DNA from: Microbulbifer sp. MKSA007
GTDB taxonomy: Bacteria; Pseudomonadota; Gammaproteobacteria; Pseudomonadales; Cellvibrionaceae
Assembly (NCBI GenBank): GCA_032615215.1
Contig: CP128433.1
Span: 4,820,501 to 4,884,500, forward strand
Reading direction: 5' to 3'
DNA: 64,000 nt
In this document: positions 26,150 to 35,085 of the stretch, piece by piece
How the letters are laid out: every line of letters starts with the position of its first letter
How positions within the stretch are numbered: position 1 is the first letter of the stretch
Notes under the pieces: model-generated
What the model saw: only the letters and a program-made list of their open reading frames with translations
What the model was told of the DNA's origin: nothing
The model's database searches: none
Program-made: the position numbers and the translations under genes

Positions 26150-27511
26150 TATATGCTTTCCTTATAGGTCATCGTATCATTTTTCAAAACTCTCATATCC
26201 TTAGCCCTTAATTAGATATGACTTTTATTGTCAACACGAAAATACAGACTATTCTCGTATCGCCTTAGCACTAAAATATTTCCAACAAGAACCACTGCAA
26301 GAAGTAAAATTAGAATGAACTTCGAATATATTCGTAAATAAACATCCCCTTTTATAGACTTAGGTTTGATTCTCTTTTAGAGCCTTGACAGGATTAAGGG
26401 CTCAGACTGCTTTATTAATTTGCCAATTAAGACTTAGAAATTCATTCTTGAATTCACAATAACTAATTAACCAGCATGAAAAAACATAAAACATAAAAAT
26501 CAAACACTCAGACGAGCAGACATTATTATGTATATTTTATTTATTCAGCAGCCGGCAGTAATAACTACTAAACAAAGTGTAAAACACTTATCAACGTCTA
26601 TACTATTTACCTTTTATTATTGGGTTTGCGCCAATCATCCTGCACATCAAATAGAGCAAACGACCAATACGAAACCAATACGAAACCAATACGAAACCAA
26701 TACGAAACCAATAGTAATATCTATAAATATAATTTGTTAATTTAATCTATAAACTATCATTCTTCACATTACAACCGAGACTTTATAAGGCACTCATAAT
26801 GAAACAGCCATCTAAATACACTGATACTTTTAAGCAGCCTACAAGATTCAACTGACAGAGTGAACTTTTTTAAAAAATATATTTTTACCCTCCGAATTAG
26901 AACAACAGGTCCAACTAAAAGTCTTTAATGGCTAGACATCTGTCCGAACTTGAGGGTACGTTCTTATAAAGAAATGTGACTCAAAATTTCTTAGCCAACA
27001 AAAATACGGATAATTTTTTAGCAGCTTGAAACCAGATATCTCACATGTTTACACAAAATAAATCGATGAATAGATGGCAGCTTAAAAATTTTCGTGCGTC
27101 AAAAATAAGAAATGTGGACTTCTAGTCATTCAGATAATAGAGTATTATTTTATCGTATCTCATACCTTTTATGCATGAAAACAGCTTAAAAAGATGTAGT
27201 GATAATTTCTTGCAACAAAAATTTGTAAGTATTCCAATATTTATTTGGAGCTCAAGATATTAGATACTCAACAACTCTTCCAGCTCGCCCTGCATATAAT
27301 TTTCGAGTCCACGGCCTCACCTTGGATTTACTAACTCCCATGACCTCACAATATTCATTCATTATATATTTTGATTGACTATCGGTTACACAACCTTCTA
27401 CTGGTACTCAGAAAGAGAAAATACCTCTTTCACAATTGGATTATTATTGATCTTGTTGAGAGTGATGCTACCAGTAGCCAAATTTAATATGACGATTCCT
27501 TTTACAACATC
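26150..27511. other. Long gene-poor AT-rich segment left of the IS element
   Basis: These 1.36 kb hold no intact gene. The longest frame (26528-26740, 70 codons) runs across the tandem repeat and has no ribosome site. At 27252-27511 the minus strand still encodes a protein-like remnant that continues past the IS (described separately). The composition is very AT-rich compared with the housekeeping regions, so this looks like decayed or foreign DNA. Confidence 0.5.
26663..26713. repeat. 11-bp direct tandem repeat (ACCAATACGAA)
   Basis: Four exact copies of ACCAATACGAA occupy 26663-26706, followed by a partial copy ACCAATA to 26713. There are no spacers, so this is a simple tandem array and not a CRISPR. 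It lies in the gene-poor segment between the FG-GAP lipoprotein and the IS. Slipped-strand copy number change is likely. Confidence 0.9.
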
Positions 27512-27515
27512 TAGG

Positions 27516-28681
27516 GAACCTCTGAATAATTCTGAGTCAATTTGGTAATATTCACCTACCCATCAAGACTACGATGAATCATGCACCAAGTCACCTTTGC
27601 CGAAGCAGAATATAAGCTAAAGCGCCGTATAACTCGCCGAGAGAAGTTTCTTTCTCAAATGGAAACCCTCATCCCATGGCAGCGACTAGAAGCTCAGATC
27701 ACTCCTTGTTACCCACAAGGCAAACGTGGCCGACAGCCATATCCATTGAGTGTCATGCTTCGTATTCATTGCATGCAGCTATTTTACAATCTCAGTGATC
27801 CCGCTATGGAAGATGCACTGTATGAAATTGAATCCATGCGTAGTTTTGCTGGATTGACTTTGAGTAACCCAATTCCCGATGAAACAACGATTCTTAACTT
27901 TCGCCACTTACTGGAGCTCAATCAGCTAGGTGCAGCTCTTTTTGATGAAATCAACAAACATCTTGCTGAGAATGGCATGGTACTGCGTGAAGGCACGATT
28001 GTAGATGCCACTATTATCTCTGCGCCAACTTCAACTAAGAATGAAAAGAAAGAACGTGATCCGGAAATGCATCAAACAAAGAAAGGCAATCAGTGGAATT
28101 TTGGGATGAAAATGCATATCGGGGTTGATGATGTGCTTGGAGTAATACATAGCATAGACACAACAGCAGCGAATTCGCATGATGTCACAACAACAGAGCG
28201 AGTTCTCCACGGGGAGGAGAAAAGAATCTGGGGAGACTCTGGGTACATTGGTGCGGAGAAACGTGAAGAGTTGAAAGAGCGGGAGGCGGATTGGTATATA
28301 GCAATGAAGCCGAGCAAGCTAAAAACTCTTCCAGGGCGTGATGCACTTCGTAAAGCGGAAAAGATCAAGGCGCAGATAAGAGCGAAGGTTGAGCACCCCT
28401 TCCGCTACATCAAACGGGTATTTGGTTATGACAAGGTCCGCTATCGGGGACTGCTAAAGAATACTGAGAGGCTGTGCTTACTGGCAGGCTTTACCAACTT
28501 ATTAATAGGGAGAAAATACTTGGCTGCCTAGGGGTGGTTCGCCTGAAACCCGCCTATTGAGGGTTTCAGATGAAAAATTAGGGGACTATTACGCGAAAAT
28601 TACACATTTGTGCGTAATAAAGTGAATTTTTCAAGCAGCTCAGCTTAATTCTAGAAAAATGCTTCGTTGATCAGAGGGTCC
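27516..28681 (+). mobile_element. IS5-family insertion sequence, apparently complete
   Basis: The element is 1166 bp long. Its left end starts GGAACCTCTGAATAA and the right end, read inward on the other strand, starts GGACCCTCTGATCAA: imperfect terminal inverted repeats, 12 of 15 identical. The tetranucleotide CTAG is present on both sides (27512-27515 and 28682-28685), matching the C-T/A-A-G/A type 4-bp target duplication of IS5. One transposase gene fills most of it. Downstream of the gene a CTGAAACCC/GGGTTTCAG hairpin (28542-28568) lies inside the element and may block transcription. Intact ends, intact gene and matching duplications imply a recent insertion that could still be mobile. Confidence 0.9.
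27581..28531 (+). CDS. IS5-family transposase
   Basis: A 316-residue DDE transposase close in architecture to E. coli IS5 InsH. The N-terminal region has FAEAEYKLKRRITRREKFLSQ and RPYPLSVMLRIHCMQ-like DNA-binding helices with YNLSDPAMEDALYEI. The catalytic triad can be placed: first Asp in IVDATIISAPTS near residue 143, second Asp in WGDSGYIGAEKREE near 218, and Glu in VEHPFRYIKR near 277. The stretch DPEMHQTKKGNQWNFGMK is an IS5 hallmark. Nothing is missing and the start is 65 bp inside the left repeat, the usual position. The gene is in the same orientation as none of its neighbours within 1 kb. Confidence 0.95.
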   Translation: MHQVTFAEAEYKLKRRITRREKFLSQMETLIPWQRLEAQITPCYPQGKRGRQPYPLSVMLRIHCMQLFYNLSDPAMEDALYEIESMRSFAGLTLSNPIPDETTILNFRHLLELNQLGAALFDEINKHLAENGMVLREGTIVDATIISAPTSTKNEKKERDPEMHQTKKGNQWNFGMKMHIGVDDVLGVIHSIDTTAANSHDVTTTERVLHGEEKRIWGDSGYIGAEKREELKEREADWYIAMKPSKLKTLPGRDALRKAEKIKAQIRAKVEHPFRYIKRVFGYDKVRYRGLLKNTERLCLLAGFTNLLIGRKYLAA

Positions 28682-28719
28682 CTAGATAAATCACAGTCCT
28701 ATTAAGGTATGATTTAAGA

Positions 28720-29223
28720 TTAACCTTTGGAGTCACCCCTATTACTAATTGAATTTGGTAAAACCAAATCCACTGGTTTTCTTGAGTTGACATAATCACG
28801 GAATTCGGGGGCTACATATTCAGAGCGCAACTCCCATATCCTTTTAAAAGGTTCCATTGATAAGTATGCTGTATATTGACGAGTCATTGAGTCCCAAATA
28901 GTAAAATCGAGTCTGTTTGCCTTGTATTGGAAATAAGCTTCTTCCCAGATCTTAAAAAAACGATATACAAAACCAATGATCCTTAAAGTATCGGCACTCG
29001 ACAAAGAATCAAAATCCTTCATCGCCTTCGCAAATATGTCTGCCATTGGTCCGTCACATATTGCTGCCACAGCTTCTCGATGAGCAATGGATATTTCATG
29101 CATAGAAGCGATCTTCGATTCTTTATTCTGAACTCTTATTAAAGCGGCAAGATAGACTAAAGATGCGACAACCGCAAAGGCACCAACAAGCTCACCAACG
29201 GCACTTAATGTATCCCATACCAT
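28720..29223 (-). CDS. Conserved hypothetical protein with one transmembrane helix
   Basis: A 167-residue protein with a single N-terminal membrane helix (LSAVGELVGAFAVVASLVYLA) followed by a short polar linker and a helical soluble domain (HREAVAAICDGPMADIFAKAM, FVYRFFKIWEEAYFQYKANRL, MTRQYTAYLSMEPFKRIWE). Small proteins of this layout are common and uncharacterised in marine bacteria and are usually single-gene units. The gene lies 38 bp right of the IS target duplication, so it is close to but not interrupted by it. The C-terminus may overlap the interrupted frame remnant. No function is proposed. Confidence 0.65.
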   Translation of the reverse strand: MVWDTLSAVGELVGAFAVVASLVYLAALIRVQNKESKIASMHEISIAHREAVAAICDGPMADIFAKAMKDFDSLSSADTLRIIGFVYRFFKIWEEAYFQYKANRLDFTIWDSMTRQYTAYLSMEPFKRIWELRSEYVAPEFRDYVNSRKPVDLVLPNSISNRGDSKG

Positions 29224-29711
29224 AATCCGGCTCTACTCCTTCGAACAAGACGGTAATTTACATAGCTTTTAGTGCCAACTCTTATATTTTACAGATTTAC
29301 CAACAGATAACGTTCTATTACCAAAATTATATAATCACCTACCCTGTAACGTTCATTTCCTATTTCTAGGCATCTGGAAGACTGACGACCTAAGAAAACA
29401 AGAAGAAGGTTAACGTATCCACAACTCTAATATTATTGTCATCTAATAGATATCACCAAGCAGAAACAAATACTTGCACGCCTGAATACCCTATATACAA
29501 TCAGCCAACGACATAACCTTTAGATAAAAGCAAAAACAATTCCTCTGCCATTAAATTTCAGAAATTTTAAATTAGTAAGTAAATGCACCCGCCAAGATTA
29601 AACCGAGAAGGAAGAGATGACGTATATCAACCTAAAGAAAATCGCGGCCACATGTGTTAAACATATTTCTATGCCAACAGAAAACAGGAGAGGAGGGTGA
29701 AAGATGAGTTA
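29224..29711. other. Intergenic region without recognised content
   Basis: These 488 bp are AT-rich and hold no supported gene, repeat or regulatory site. The region should hold the promoter of the minus-strand gene at 28720-29223 and ends at the terminator of the HEAT-like gene. Confidence 0.35.
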
Positions 29712-29740
29712 TGAGCGAAATGAAAAAGGCATTTCGCTCA
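29712..29740 (-). terminator. Terminator-like hairpin after HEAT-like gene
   Basis: TGAGCGAAATG and CATTTCGCTCA form a perfect 11-bp stem around a 7-base loop that is T-rich on the minus strand. It lies 11 bp past the stop codon of the gene at 29752. A following T tract is short, so termination strength is uncertain. Confidence 0.65.
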
Positions 29741-29751
29741 GTTATAGCTAC

Positions 29752-30522
29752 CTAACCGAGAATTTTCTTAACGTGTCTTCTGATTTTTCTGTGTACATTT
29801 CTATCATTAGCGATAGAGTTCAGAAATTCCTTGTACTCACTTTTATTAACCGTACCTAGTGCTTTGCAGTACCAAGCGAGTGTATCGATATGCAGTTTAT
29901 CTACAGGCTGTCGAACATCCTTCTCTACCGCCTGGTAAAACCACTCCTGAATTGCAACTTCAGCAGTTCCGTCACGGACAACTTCCTCAGCGGCAAATCT
30001 TTGCATAATCATATCGTTACTATTGAGCAAATTTAATAACCGTGTAGTATGCAAGCTATTAGTGGCTACATGGCCTTCCATATTCTGCATCAATGCATTG
30101 CGCTTTTGATAAAAACTAAACTTGGTCAGCACATGCTTCGCTCGATTTCTAATCGCACGATTACCACTTTCACGCATTATCTTATTGATAGTGGGGGAAT
30201 ATTTTGTATTCCCAGATGACGAAAGTGTACGTAACAAATTAACGATTTCACTAATCACTTGTTCATCACGTTGAGCAACTGTCATATTCGCCTGGTGTTT
30301 TTCCAGGAGAAGCTGTTCAGCCACATCAAATAAACGTTCATCACTTAATCCAGATCCTGTAATACGATTAGCAGCTTTGGTTAAAGCTAAGTTATCTTCA
30401 CCTTTTAATTCAGCTATAAAGTTATCTACTTCCTGATTTAGCAAAGACTGAATGTCTTTGGCCAATCCGGTTAAAGGAGAAACTAAAAAAACAAATAAGA
30501 TAAATAAATGGCTTAATTTCAC
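29752..30522 (-). CDS. Secreted HEAT-like helical repeat protein
   Basis: A 256-residue protein with a signal peptide (MKLSHLFILFVFLVSPLTGLA) and an all-helical body of short antiparallel helix pairs (LTKAANRITGSGLSDERLFDV, INKIMRESGNRAIRNRAKHVL, MIMQRFAAEEVVRDGTAEVAI), resembling HEAT/armadillo repeats used for protein binding. I do not recognise a named family. It is probably periplasmic. It is the gene downstream of parE on the same strand, 83 bp away with an intervening AT-rich stretch, so it is likely transcribed alone or by read-through. It ends with a strong hairpin. Confidence 0.65.
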   Translation of the reverse strand: MKLSHLFILFVFLVSPLTGLAKDIQSLLNQEVDNFIAELKGEDNLALTKAANRITGSGLSDERLFDVAEQLLLEKHQANMTVAQRDEQVISEIVNLLRTLSSSGNTKYSPTINKIMRESGNRAIRNRAKHVLTKFSFYQKRNALMQNMEGHVATNSLHTTRLLNLLNSNDMIMQRFAAEEVVRDGTAEVAIQEWFYQAVEKDVRQPVDKLHIDTLAWYCKALGTVNKSEYKEFLNSIANDRNVHRKIRRHVKKILG

Positions 30523-30605
30523 AAAACACCTTCCATAGAGCTTTAAATTGTTGCCCTAGTAAACTAAGGCAACCTAAGAAAAATAGATCTGAGATTAATT
30601 AGAAT

Positions 30606-32492
30606 TTAACCTACTTCAGCCAGATTCCCTTTACTTTCCAGCCACTGCTTGCGGTCTCCAGCACGCTTTTTAGCCAGGAGCATATCTAGTAGTTGATTAC
30701 TGTCATCTCCTGAATCTATGTAAAGCTGTACGAGACGTCGGGTATTGGGGTCCATCGTAGTCTCACGCAATTGCATAGGATTCATTTCTCCCAATCCCTT
30801 AAATCGGGTTACCTGAATCTTGCCCTTTTTCTTTTCTGCACTGATACGATCGAGGATGCCCTGTTTCTCAGATTCATCCAACGCATAATAAACGTCTTTA
30901 CCGATATCAATTCGGAACAGTGGGGGCATGGCCACATAGACATGGCCGTTAGTGACCAACGGTCGGAAATGACGTAAGAAAAGCGCGCATAACAACGTGG
31001 CAATGTGCAGACCGTCCGAGTCGGCATCGGCGAGGATACAGATCTTGTTGTAACGCAAACCTTCCAGGTTATCGCTGCCCGGGTCCACACCGAGGGCTAC
31101 AGCGATATCATGCACCTCCTGGCTAGCGAGAATTTCCCCTGAGTCAACTTCCCAGGTATTCAGGATTTTACCGCGCAGAGGCATGATAGCTTGGAACTCC
31201 CGGTCTCGCGCCTGCTTGGCAGAGCCACCGGCTGAATCTCCCTCTACCAGGAAGAGTTCAGAGCGCGTGGTATCGCCACTGGAGCAGTCTGCCAGTTTGC
31301 CAGGTAAGGCCGGTCCCTGAGTAACTTTTTTACGTGCAACTTTTTTCGCGGAGCGCATGCGCTTCTGTGCATTGCCAATACACAGTTCCGCCAGTTTATC
31401 GCCCTCTTCCGTATGCTGGTTCAGCCACAAGCTGAATGCATCTTTGGCGACACCGGAAATAAATGCGGTCGCTTCACGAGAGGAAAGTCTTTCTTTTGTC
31501 TGGCCAGAGAATTGAGGGTCAGCCAGCTTGGCAGAGAGAACGTAAGAACACTGGCTCCAAATATCTTCTGGTCCCAATTTAATTCCGCGCGGTAGCAGAT
31601 TGCGAATTTCACAGTATTCGCGCATTGCTTCCAGCAGGCCAGCCCGCAAACCGTTGACATGGGTACCGCCCTGAGCGGTGGGAATCAAGTTTACGTAGGA
31701 CTCAGCGGTGACCTCTCCGCCCTCTGGCAACCATTGAACCGCCCAGTCTGCCGCCTCAGTAGTAGCTGCAAAACTGCCTACAAATGGCTCTGCTGGCAGT
31801 ACTTCCCAACCCTGATTTGCAGCGGCCAAATAGTCCTTGAGGCCATCTTCGTAATACCACTCATCGGACTCGCCATCCTGCTCATTGATAAACGTAACCG
31901 TGAGACCCGGGCAGAGCACCGCCTTGGCACGCAGAAGGTGTCTTAGGCGCACCACTGAAAATTTGGCGGAATCAAAATATTGGGGATCTGGTAAGAAGCG
32001 AACACTGGTGCCTGTTGTGCGCTTGCCGCACTCACCTACTACTTCCAGATCTGAGGCCTTTTCACCATCCTTAAAGCCAATGCGATGAACCTTGCCATCT
32101 CGCTGGATAGTAACCTCCAGAACTTTTGAGAGGGCGTTAACCACCGAAACACCGACGCCGTGAAGGCCACCGGAGAATTGGTAATTATCATTGGAAAACT
32201 TACCGCCGGCGTGCAAAGTGGAGAGGATAACCTCTACACCAGGCCGTCCCTGCTCAGGGTGAATATCGACAGGCATACCGCGGCCGTTGTCGCTGACAGA
32301 AAGCGAGTGGTCCTTGTGTAACACCACTTCAATTTTCTTGGCATGTCCGGCCAGGGCTTCGTCGACACTGTTGTCGATTACCTCCTGAGCCAGGTGATTT
32401 GGGCGTGCGGTATCGGTATACATCCCGGGGCGCTTACGCACCGGATCTAGTCCCGTGAGTACCTCAATATCTTCGGCGGAATAATTAGCCAT
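30606..32492 (-). CDS. parE: DNA topoisomerase IV subunit B
   Basis: A full-length 628-residue ParE, the ATPase subunit that drives decatenation of replicated chromosomes with ParC. The GHKL ATPase domain has RPGMYTDT near residue 21, VDEALAGHA, the glycine-rich SDNGRGMPVDIHPEQGRPGVE (split across the lid) and GGLHGVGVSVVNALS. The TOPRIM domain has the EGDSAGGSAKQARDR motif and the metal-binding DADSDGLHIATLL. The C-terminus RFKGLGEMNPMQLRETTMDP is conserved. It begins 12 bp after the yqiA stop codon, so the pair is an operon as in many Gammaproteobacteria. The quinolone-region EGDSAGGSAKQ looks wild-type. Confidence 0.97.
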   Translation of the reverse strand: MANYSAEDIEVLTGLDPVRKRPGMYTDTARPNHLAQEVIDNSVDEALAGHAKKIEVVLHKDHSLSVSDNGRGMPVDIHPEQGRPGVEVILSTLHAGGKFSNDNYQFSGGLHGVGVSVVNALSKVLEVTIQRDGKVHRIGFKDGEKASDLEVVGECGKRTTGTSVRFLPDPQYFDSAKFSVVRLRHLLRAKAVLCPGLTVTFINEQDGESDEWYYEDGLKDYLAAANQGWEVLPAEPFVGSFAATTEAADWAVQWLPEGGEVTAESYVNLIPTAQGGTHVNGLRAGLLEAMREYCEIRNLLPRGIKLGPEDIWSQCSYVLSAKLADPQFSGQTKERLSSREATAFISGVAKDAFSLWLNQHTEEGDKLAELCIGNAQKRMRSAKKVARKKVTQGPALPGKLADCSSGDTTRSELFLVEGDSAGGSAKQARDREFQAIMPLRGKILNTWEVDSGEILASQEVHDIAVALGVDPGSDNLEGLRYNKICILADADSDGLHIATLLCALFLRHFRPLVTNGHVYVAMPPLFRIDIGKDVYYALDESEKQGILDRISAEKKKGKIQVTRFKGLGEMNPMQLRETTMDPNTRRLVQLYIDSGDDSNQLLDMLLAKKRAGDRKQWLESKGNLAEVG

Positions 32493-32504
32493 AATTCTTA
32501 TTGA

Positions 32505-33128
32505 TTACTGCTCGTTAAATAGAAATTCGGTGATAGGGTCGCAATAGCGTGCGAACTCCTGAAAACTATGATCGCCACCGTCTTCAATGGTCTGGCGTTG
32601 CCCTTGGTAGAAATCCTGCGCATCGCGATAATCCAGAACTTCATCCCCGCGCTGGGCGAGTAACCAGTAGCGACTCTGTAACGGCTTCTCCAATTCAGCC
32701 TGTACCCGCTGCATGGCATCTACATCAACCTGGGTAAGACGGAATTCCTCTTCTTCACCGCTATAGGGTTTTAAAACCTTCCCCACATAGGCTGGAATAA
32801 AGCGCGCGGGGCGCACTGCGGGATTTATCAGTACAGCGGGCAATCGGAAGCGCTCACCAAGGTAAGTGCACCAAAATCCCCCCATAGAACTCCCTACCAG
32901 TCCAATGGGCCCCCTATCGGACTGCCGAAGGAGATCCTCCACAAGAGCCACCAAAGATTTCTGCGCCTCCTCTGTATAGGGAGGAATCTGCGGTGCACAG
33001 AAGGTAACATGCGGGTATTGGGCCTGGAGCCGTTCTCGCATCAACTGGCATTTGAAGGACTGTGGTGATGAAAGGAAGCCGTGCAGATATATCAGCACCG
33101 GCCTTCCCTGAAGATCATTAGTTTGCAT
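32505..33128 (-). CDS. yqiA: YqiA-type alpha/beta hydrolase (esterase)
   Basis: A 207-residue alpha/beta hydrolase. The oxyanion side HGFLSSPQSFK (with LIYLHG before it), the nucleophile elbow LVGSSMGGFW near residue 78, the conserved NPAVRP segment, an acid in the GDEVLDYRDA region and the catalytic His in GGDHSFQEF fit the YqiA family, usually about 190-200 residues. It is conserved upstream of parE in many Gammaproteobacteria, where it has esterase activity on short-chain esters and no fixed physiological role. It overlaps no neighbour and lies 72 bp downstream of a lipoprotein gene on the same strand. Confidence 0.85.
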   Translation of the reverse strand: MQTNDLQGRPVLIYLHGFLSSPQSFKCQLMRERLQAQYPHVTFCAPQIPPYTEEAQKSLVALVEDLLRQSDRGPIGLVGSSMGGFWCTYLGERFRLPAVLINPAVRPARFIPAYVGKVLKPYSGEEEEFRLTQVDVDAMQRVQAELEKPLQSRYWLLAQRGDEVLDYRDAQDFYQGQRQTIEDGGDHSFQEFARYCDPITEFLFNEQ

Positions 33129-33200
33129 AGGCGGTGATTATAGCGCCCATATCGTCAATCGGGGGCGCTATGTAACCAGAAGCCTCAAACCGTGTGGGAA

Positions 33201-33875
33201 TCACAGCAATGTGCGATTCAAACTGGCAAAGGCCCGCCCCATATCTACACGCATATCAGACCAGAAAGTAACACTGGTAAAGCGCTCCATGCGCCCACCC
33301 GGGCCATAGGCACCAAAGTTCTCACCGATATCGCGGCGATCCCGGAAGCGCATCACTGCATTGCCCTCTCGATCATAAAGAGTTCCAACCAGTACCCCAT
33401 AGGCACTCTGCTCGGTGTAGACGCGCCAGGTCCAGGGAGAGGGGTCCAGTGGCGCAGCTACCGAAAATTTCTCCAGGGATAAGGACAATGTGTAATCTGC
33501 CTCTTCCTGCTCCTTTGCTACCACGCTGTTACGCGGTTCGAGAAACTTCTCGGCAAACGTTTTGACCAACAGTGCATTCATCTGCTGTAGGTCCCTATCA
33601 TCCAGCTCGTAATCTTTCTCTCTGTAGCGGGTGCGCGGCACCGAAGAAAAGCGCTTGGTGTAATCAATTTGTACAGGGGCAATAAACACTTTGGAGCCGC
33701 TCATATCAAAAGCAAAGGCCGCGGCAACTTCATCCAACGAGCTAGATCTGGGAACCAAACCTTGGCTATCTTCCTGTTCAGCCAACTTTAAGTCCCCCAC
33801 CTTACTGGGATCATGAGCACAGGCACCGACTAATAACGCCAAGCCAATGAGCGGTAAAACAAATATTCTGTTCAT
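33201..33875 (-). CDS. Putative lipoprotein in the parE-cpdA cluster
   Basis: A 224-residue protein whose N-terminus (MNRIFVLPLIGLALLVGACA) is a lipoprotein signal with the lipobox V-G-A-C and a Cys19 anchor. The mature portion includes an acidic linker (KLAEQEDSQGLVP), then a mixed alpha/beta region (FIAPVQIDYTKRF, NALLVKTFAEKFLE, ADYTLSLSLEKF). It looks like a periplasm-facing small domain. I cannot place it in a family. It lies where the E. coli yqiA-cpdA junction has no gene, so it is an insertion specific to this lineage. It may be co-transcribed with yqiA and parE. Confidence 0.65.
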   Translation of the reverse strand: MNRIFVLPLIGLALLVGACAHDPSKVGDLKLAEQEDSQGLVPRSSSLDEVAAAFAFDMSGSKVFIAPVQIDYTKRFSSVPRTRYREKDYELDDRDLQQMNALLVKTFAEKFLEPRNSVVAKEQEEADYTLSLSLEKFSVAAPLDPSPWTWRVYTEQSAYGVLVGTLYDREGNAVMRFRDRRDIGENFGAYGPGGRMERFTSVTFWSDMRVDMGRAFASLNRTLL

Positions 33876-34168
33876 TATTATTCCTCACTTCCCGATGTTA
33901 TCCACTTAGCAGACGGAGTAGCTGCAAAATACGCATGAAATGAGGGGCAGTAGCACAAATAAAACCCCAGTGCCTATTAGCGTATTTTATCAACTGTCAA
34001 ATACTACTATTGATTCTGGTATGCCCCATTAAACAAATATCATCAATGATCATAAGTCTGGGGAAATTTCATTGTACGGTGAGAAAACAAAAAAGATAAT
34101 GGTAAGTTCGTAAAGGGAGGCTTTACAAATAAAGGCGAGCTAGAAACTCTTAAATAACACGATAGAAA

Positions 34169-34183
34169 TCCCACAAAGTGGGA
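34169..34183 (-). terminator. Hairpin after cpdA
   Basis: TCCCAC-TTT-GTGGGA on the minus strand, followed by TTTCTATCG, 37 bp beyond the cpdA stop codon. The short stem of six G/C-rich pairs with a brief T stretch supports an intrinsic terminator. The rest of the 344-bp gap (33876-34219) shows nothing recognisable. Confidence 0.55.
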
Positions 34184-34219
34184 CTTCAAAAAAGCAGGCA
34201 CATCTCAAGGAGAGGTGAC

Positions 34220-35044
34220 TCAGTAACCGGAAGACGCAAAGTCAACAGAGTATTTTGAAACCTCAACCCGTTCGACACCGGTTTTATAGCTACCGTCATC
34301 ATATAAATCGAACCAACGATATCCCGGCATCTCGTCGTCTACGGCAAAAGGCCCACTACCCGGAGTAAATTGTACAGAAGTGGAAGGTGTCGCATGTAAG
34401 CCGATCCGGCCCTCATGGTTATCAAACTGCTGATGAACATGGCCCCACACGAGCGCTTTGACTTGGGGCGCTTTGGATACCATTTGCAAGAGTTGCTCGC
34501 GTCCATCGCGCAGCATATGGCCATCAATCCACTTACTACCCACCTGTACCGGCTGGTGGTGCATCATGATCATTACCGGGTGTTCCCGGGTTTCCCAAAG
34601 CAGCAGCTGCAAACGCTCAAGCTGAGCTTCGCTGAGACCGCCACATATCTGGTTTTCAACACTGGTATCCAGAAGCAAGAGGCGCCAACTTCCTAGGGCA
34701 ACCACTTCTGTACAGCGTTGTGGGGCCAGCTGTTTCATACGAGAGCTTAAGTCGTGATTCCCCGGTAGCCAGTACCAAGGTTTCTGCACCCTGCGCATTT
34801 TCTGAAGAAACCGGCGGTAAGAGGCCTCGGCCCCATTCGCGCTAATATCTCCTGTCGCCACCAGCAATTGCGCTGCCTGCTGCCTGGAAACGATTGCGGA
34901 CAGTACCTCATCCAAAGTATGACCGGTGTCCAAACCCAGTAATTGATAATCCGGCCGGCTGCCGATGTGTGGGTCTGTTATTTGGATCAGACGATATGAA
35001 TTGGTCTTATCGGACCTGCTAGGCTCATTGTGCTCGCGAATCAC
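34220..35044 (-). CDS. cpdA: 3',5'-cyclic-AMP phosphodiesterase
   Basis: A 274-residue calcineurin-like metallophosphoesterase matching CpdA in length and motif order: ITDPHIG near residue 22 (D-x-H), LLVATGDISANG near 61 (G-D), LPGNHDLSSR near 94 (G-N-H-D), MMHHQPV, and GHVHQQFDNH (G-H-x-H), all with their metal ligands intact. It lowers cAMP and so adjusts CRP-dependent transcription. The start is the GTG at 35042-35044 with AAGGTGA upstream. It lies in the conserved order cpdA-yqiB-nudF and probably forms an operon with them. Nothing looks damaged. Confidence 0.95.
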   Translation of the reverse strand: MIREHNEPSRSDKTNSYRLIQITDPHIGSRPDYQLLGLDTGHTLDEVLSAIVSRQQAAQLLVATGDISANGAEASYRRFLQKMRRVQKPWYWLPGNHDLSSRMKQLAPQRCTEVVALGSWRLLLLDTSVENQICGGLSEAQLERLQLLLWETREHPVMIMMHHQPVQVGSKWIDGHMLRDGREQLLQMVSKAPQVKALVWGHVHQQFDNHEGRIGLHATPSTSVQFTPGSGPFAVDDEMPGYRWFDLYDDGSYKTGVERVEVSKYSVDFASSGY

Positions 35045-35085
35045 TTGCTCACCTTGTAATCACATCCATGTGTTCTACCGCAGAA

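Larger units (their letters stand above)
27252..28735 (-). pseudogene. Reading-frame remnant split by the IS5 insertion
   Basis: Removing the IS and one CTAG copy joins the minus-strand frame reading TPKVNLKSYLNRTVIY to LDVVKGIVILNLATGSITLN and KINNNPIVKEVFSLSEYQ, ending at a stop at 27398-27400. Immediately after, in another frame, comes EGCVTDSQSKYIMNEYCEV, then MGVSKSKVRPWTRKLYAGR, ending at 27252-27254. Both parts look protein-like in composition. I recognise no family. The first part overlaps the 3' end of the upstream hypothetical gene, so they may once have been an operon. The proposed start near 28735 is uncertain. It is probably a dead gene, interrupted by the IS and by a frameshift. 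Confidence 0.4.

Noticed and set aside
26663..26713. CRISPR array
   Set aside because: Repeats are 11 bp and directly adjacent without spacers, and no cas gene is nearby.
26528..26740. Seventy-codon plus-strand gene
   Set aside because: It reads through the 11-bp tandem repeat, has no ribosome site and no recognisable protein features.
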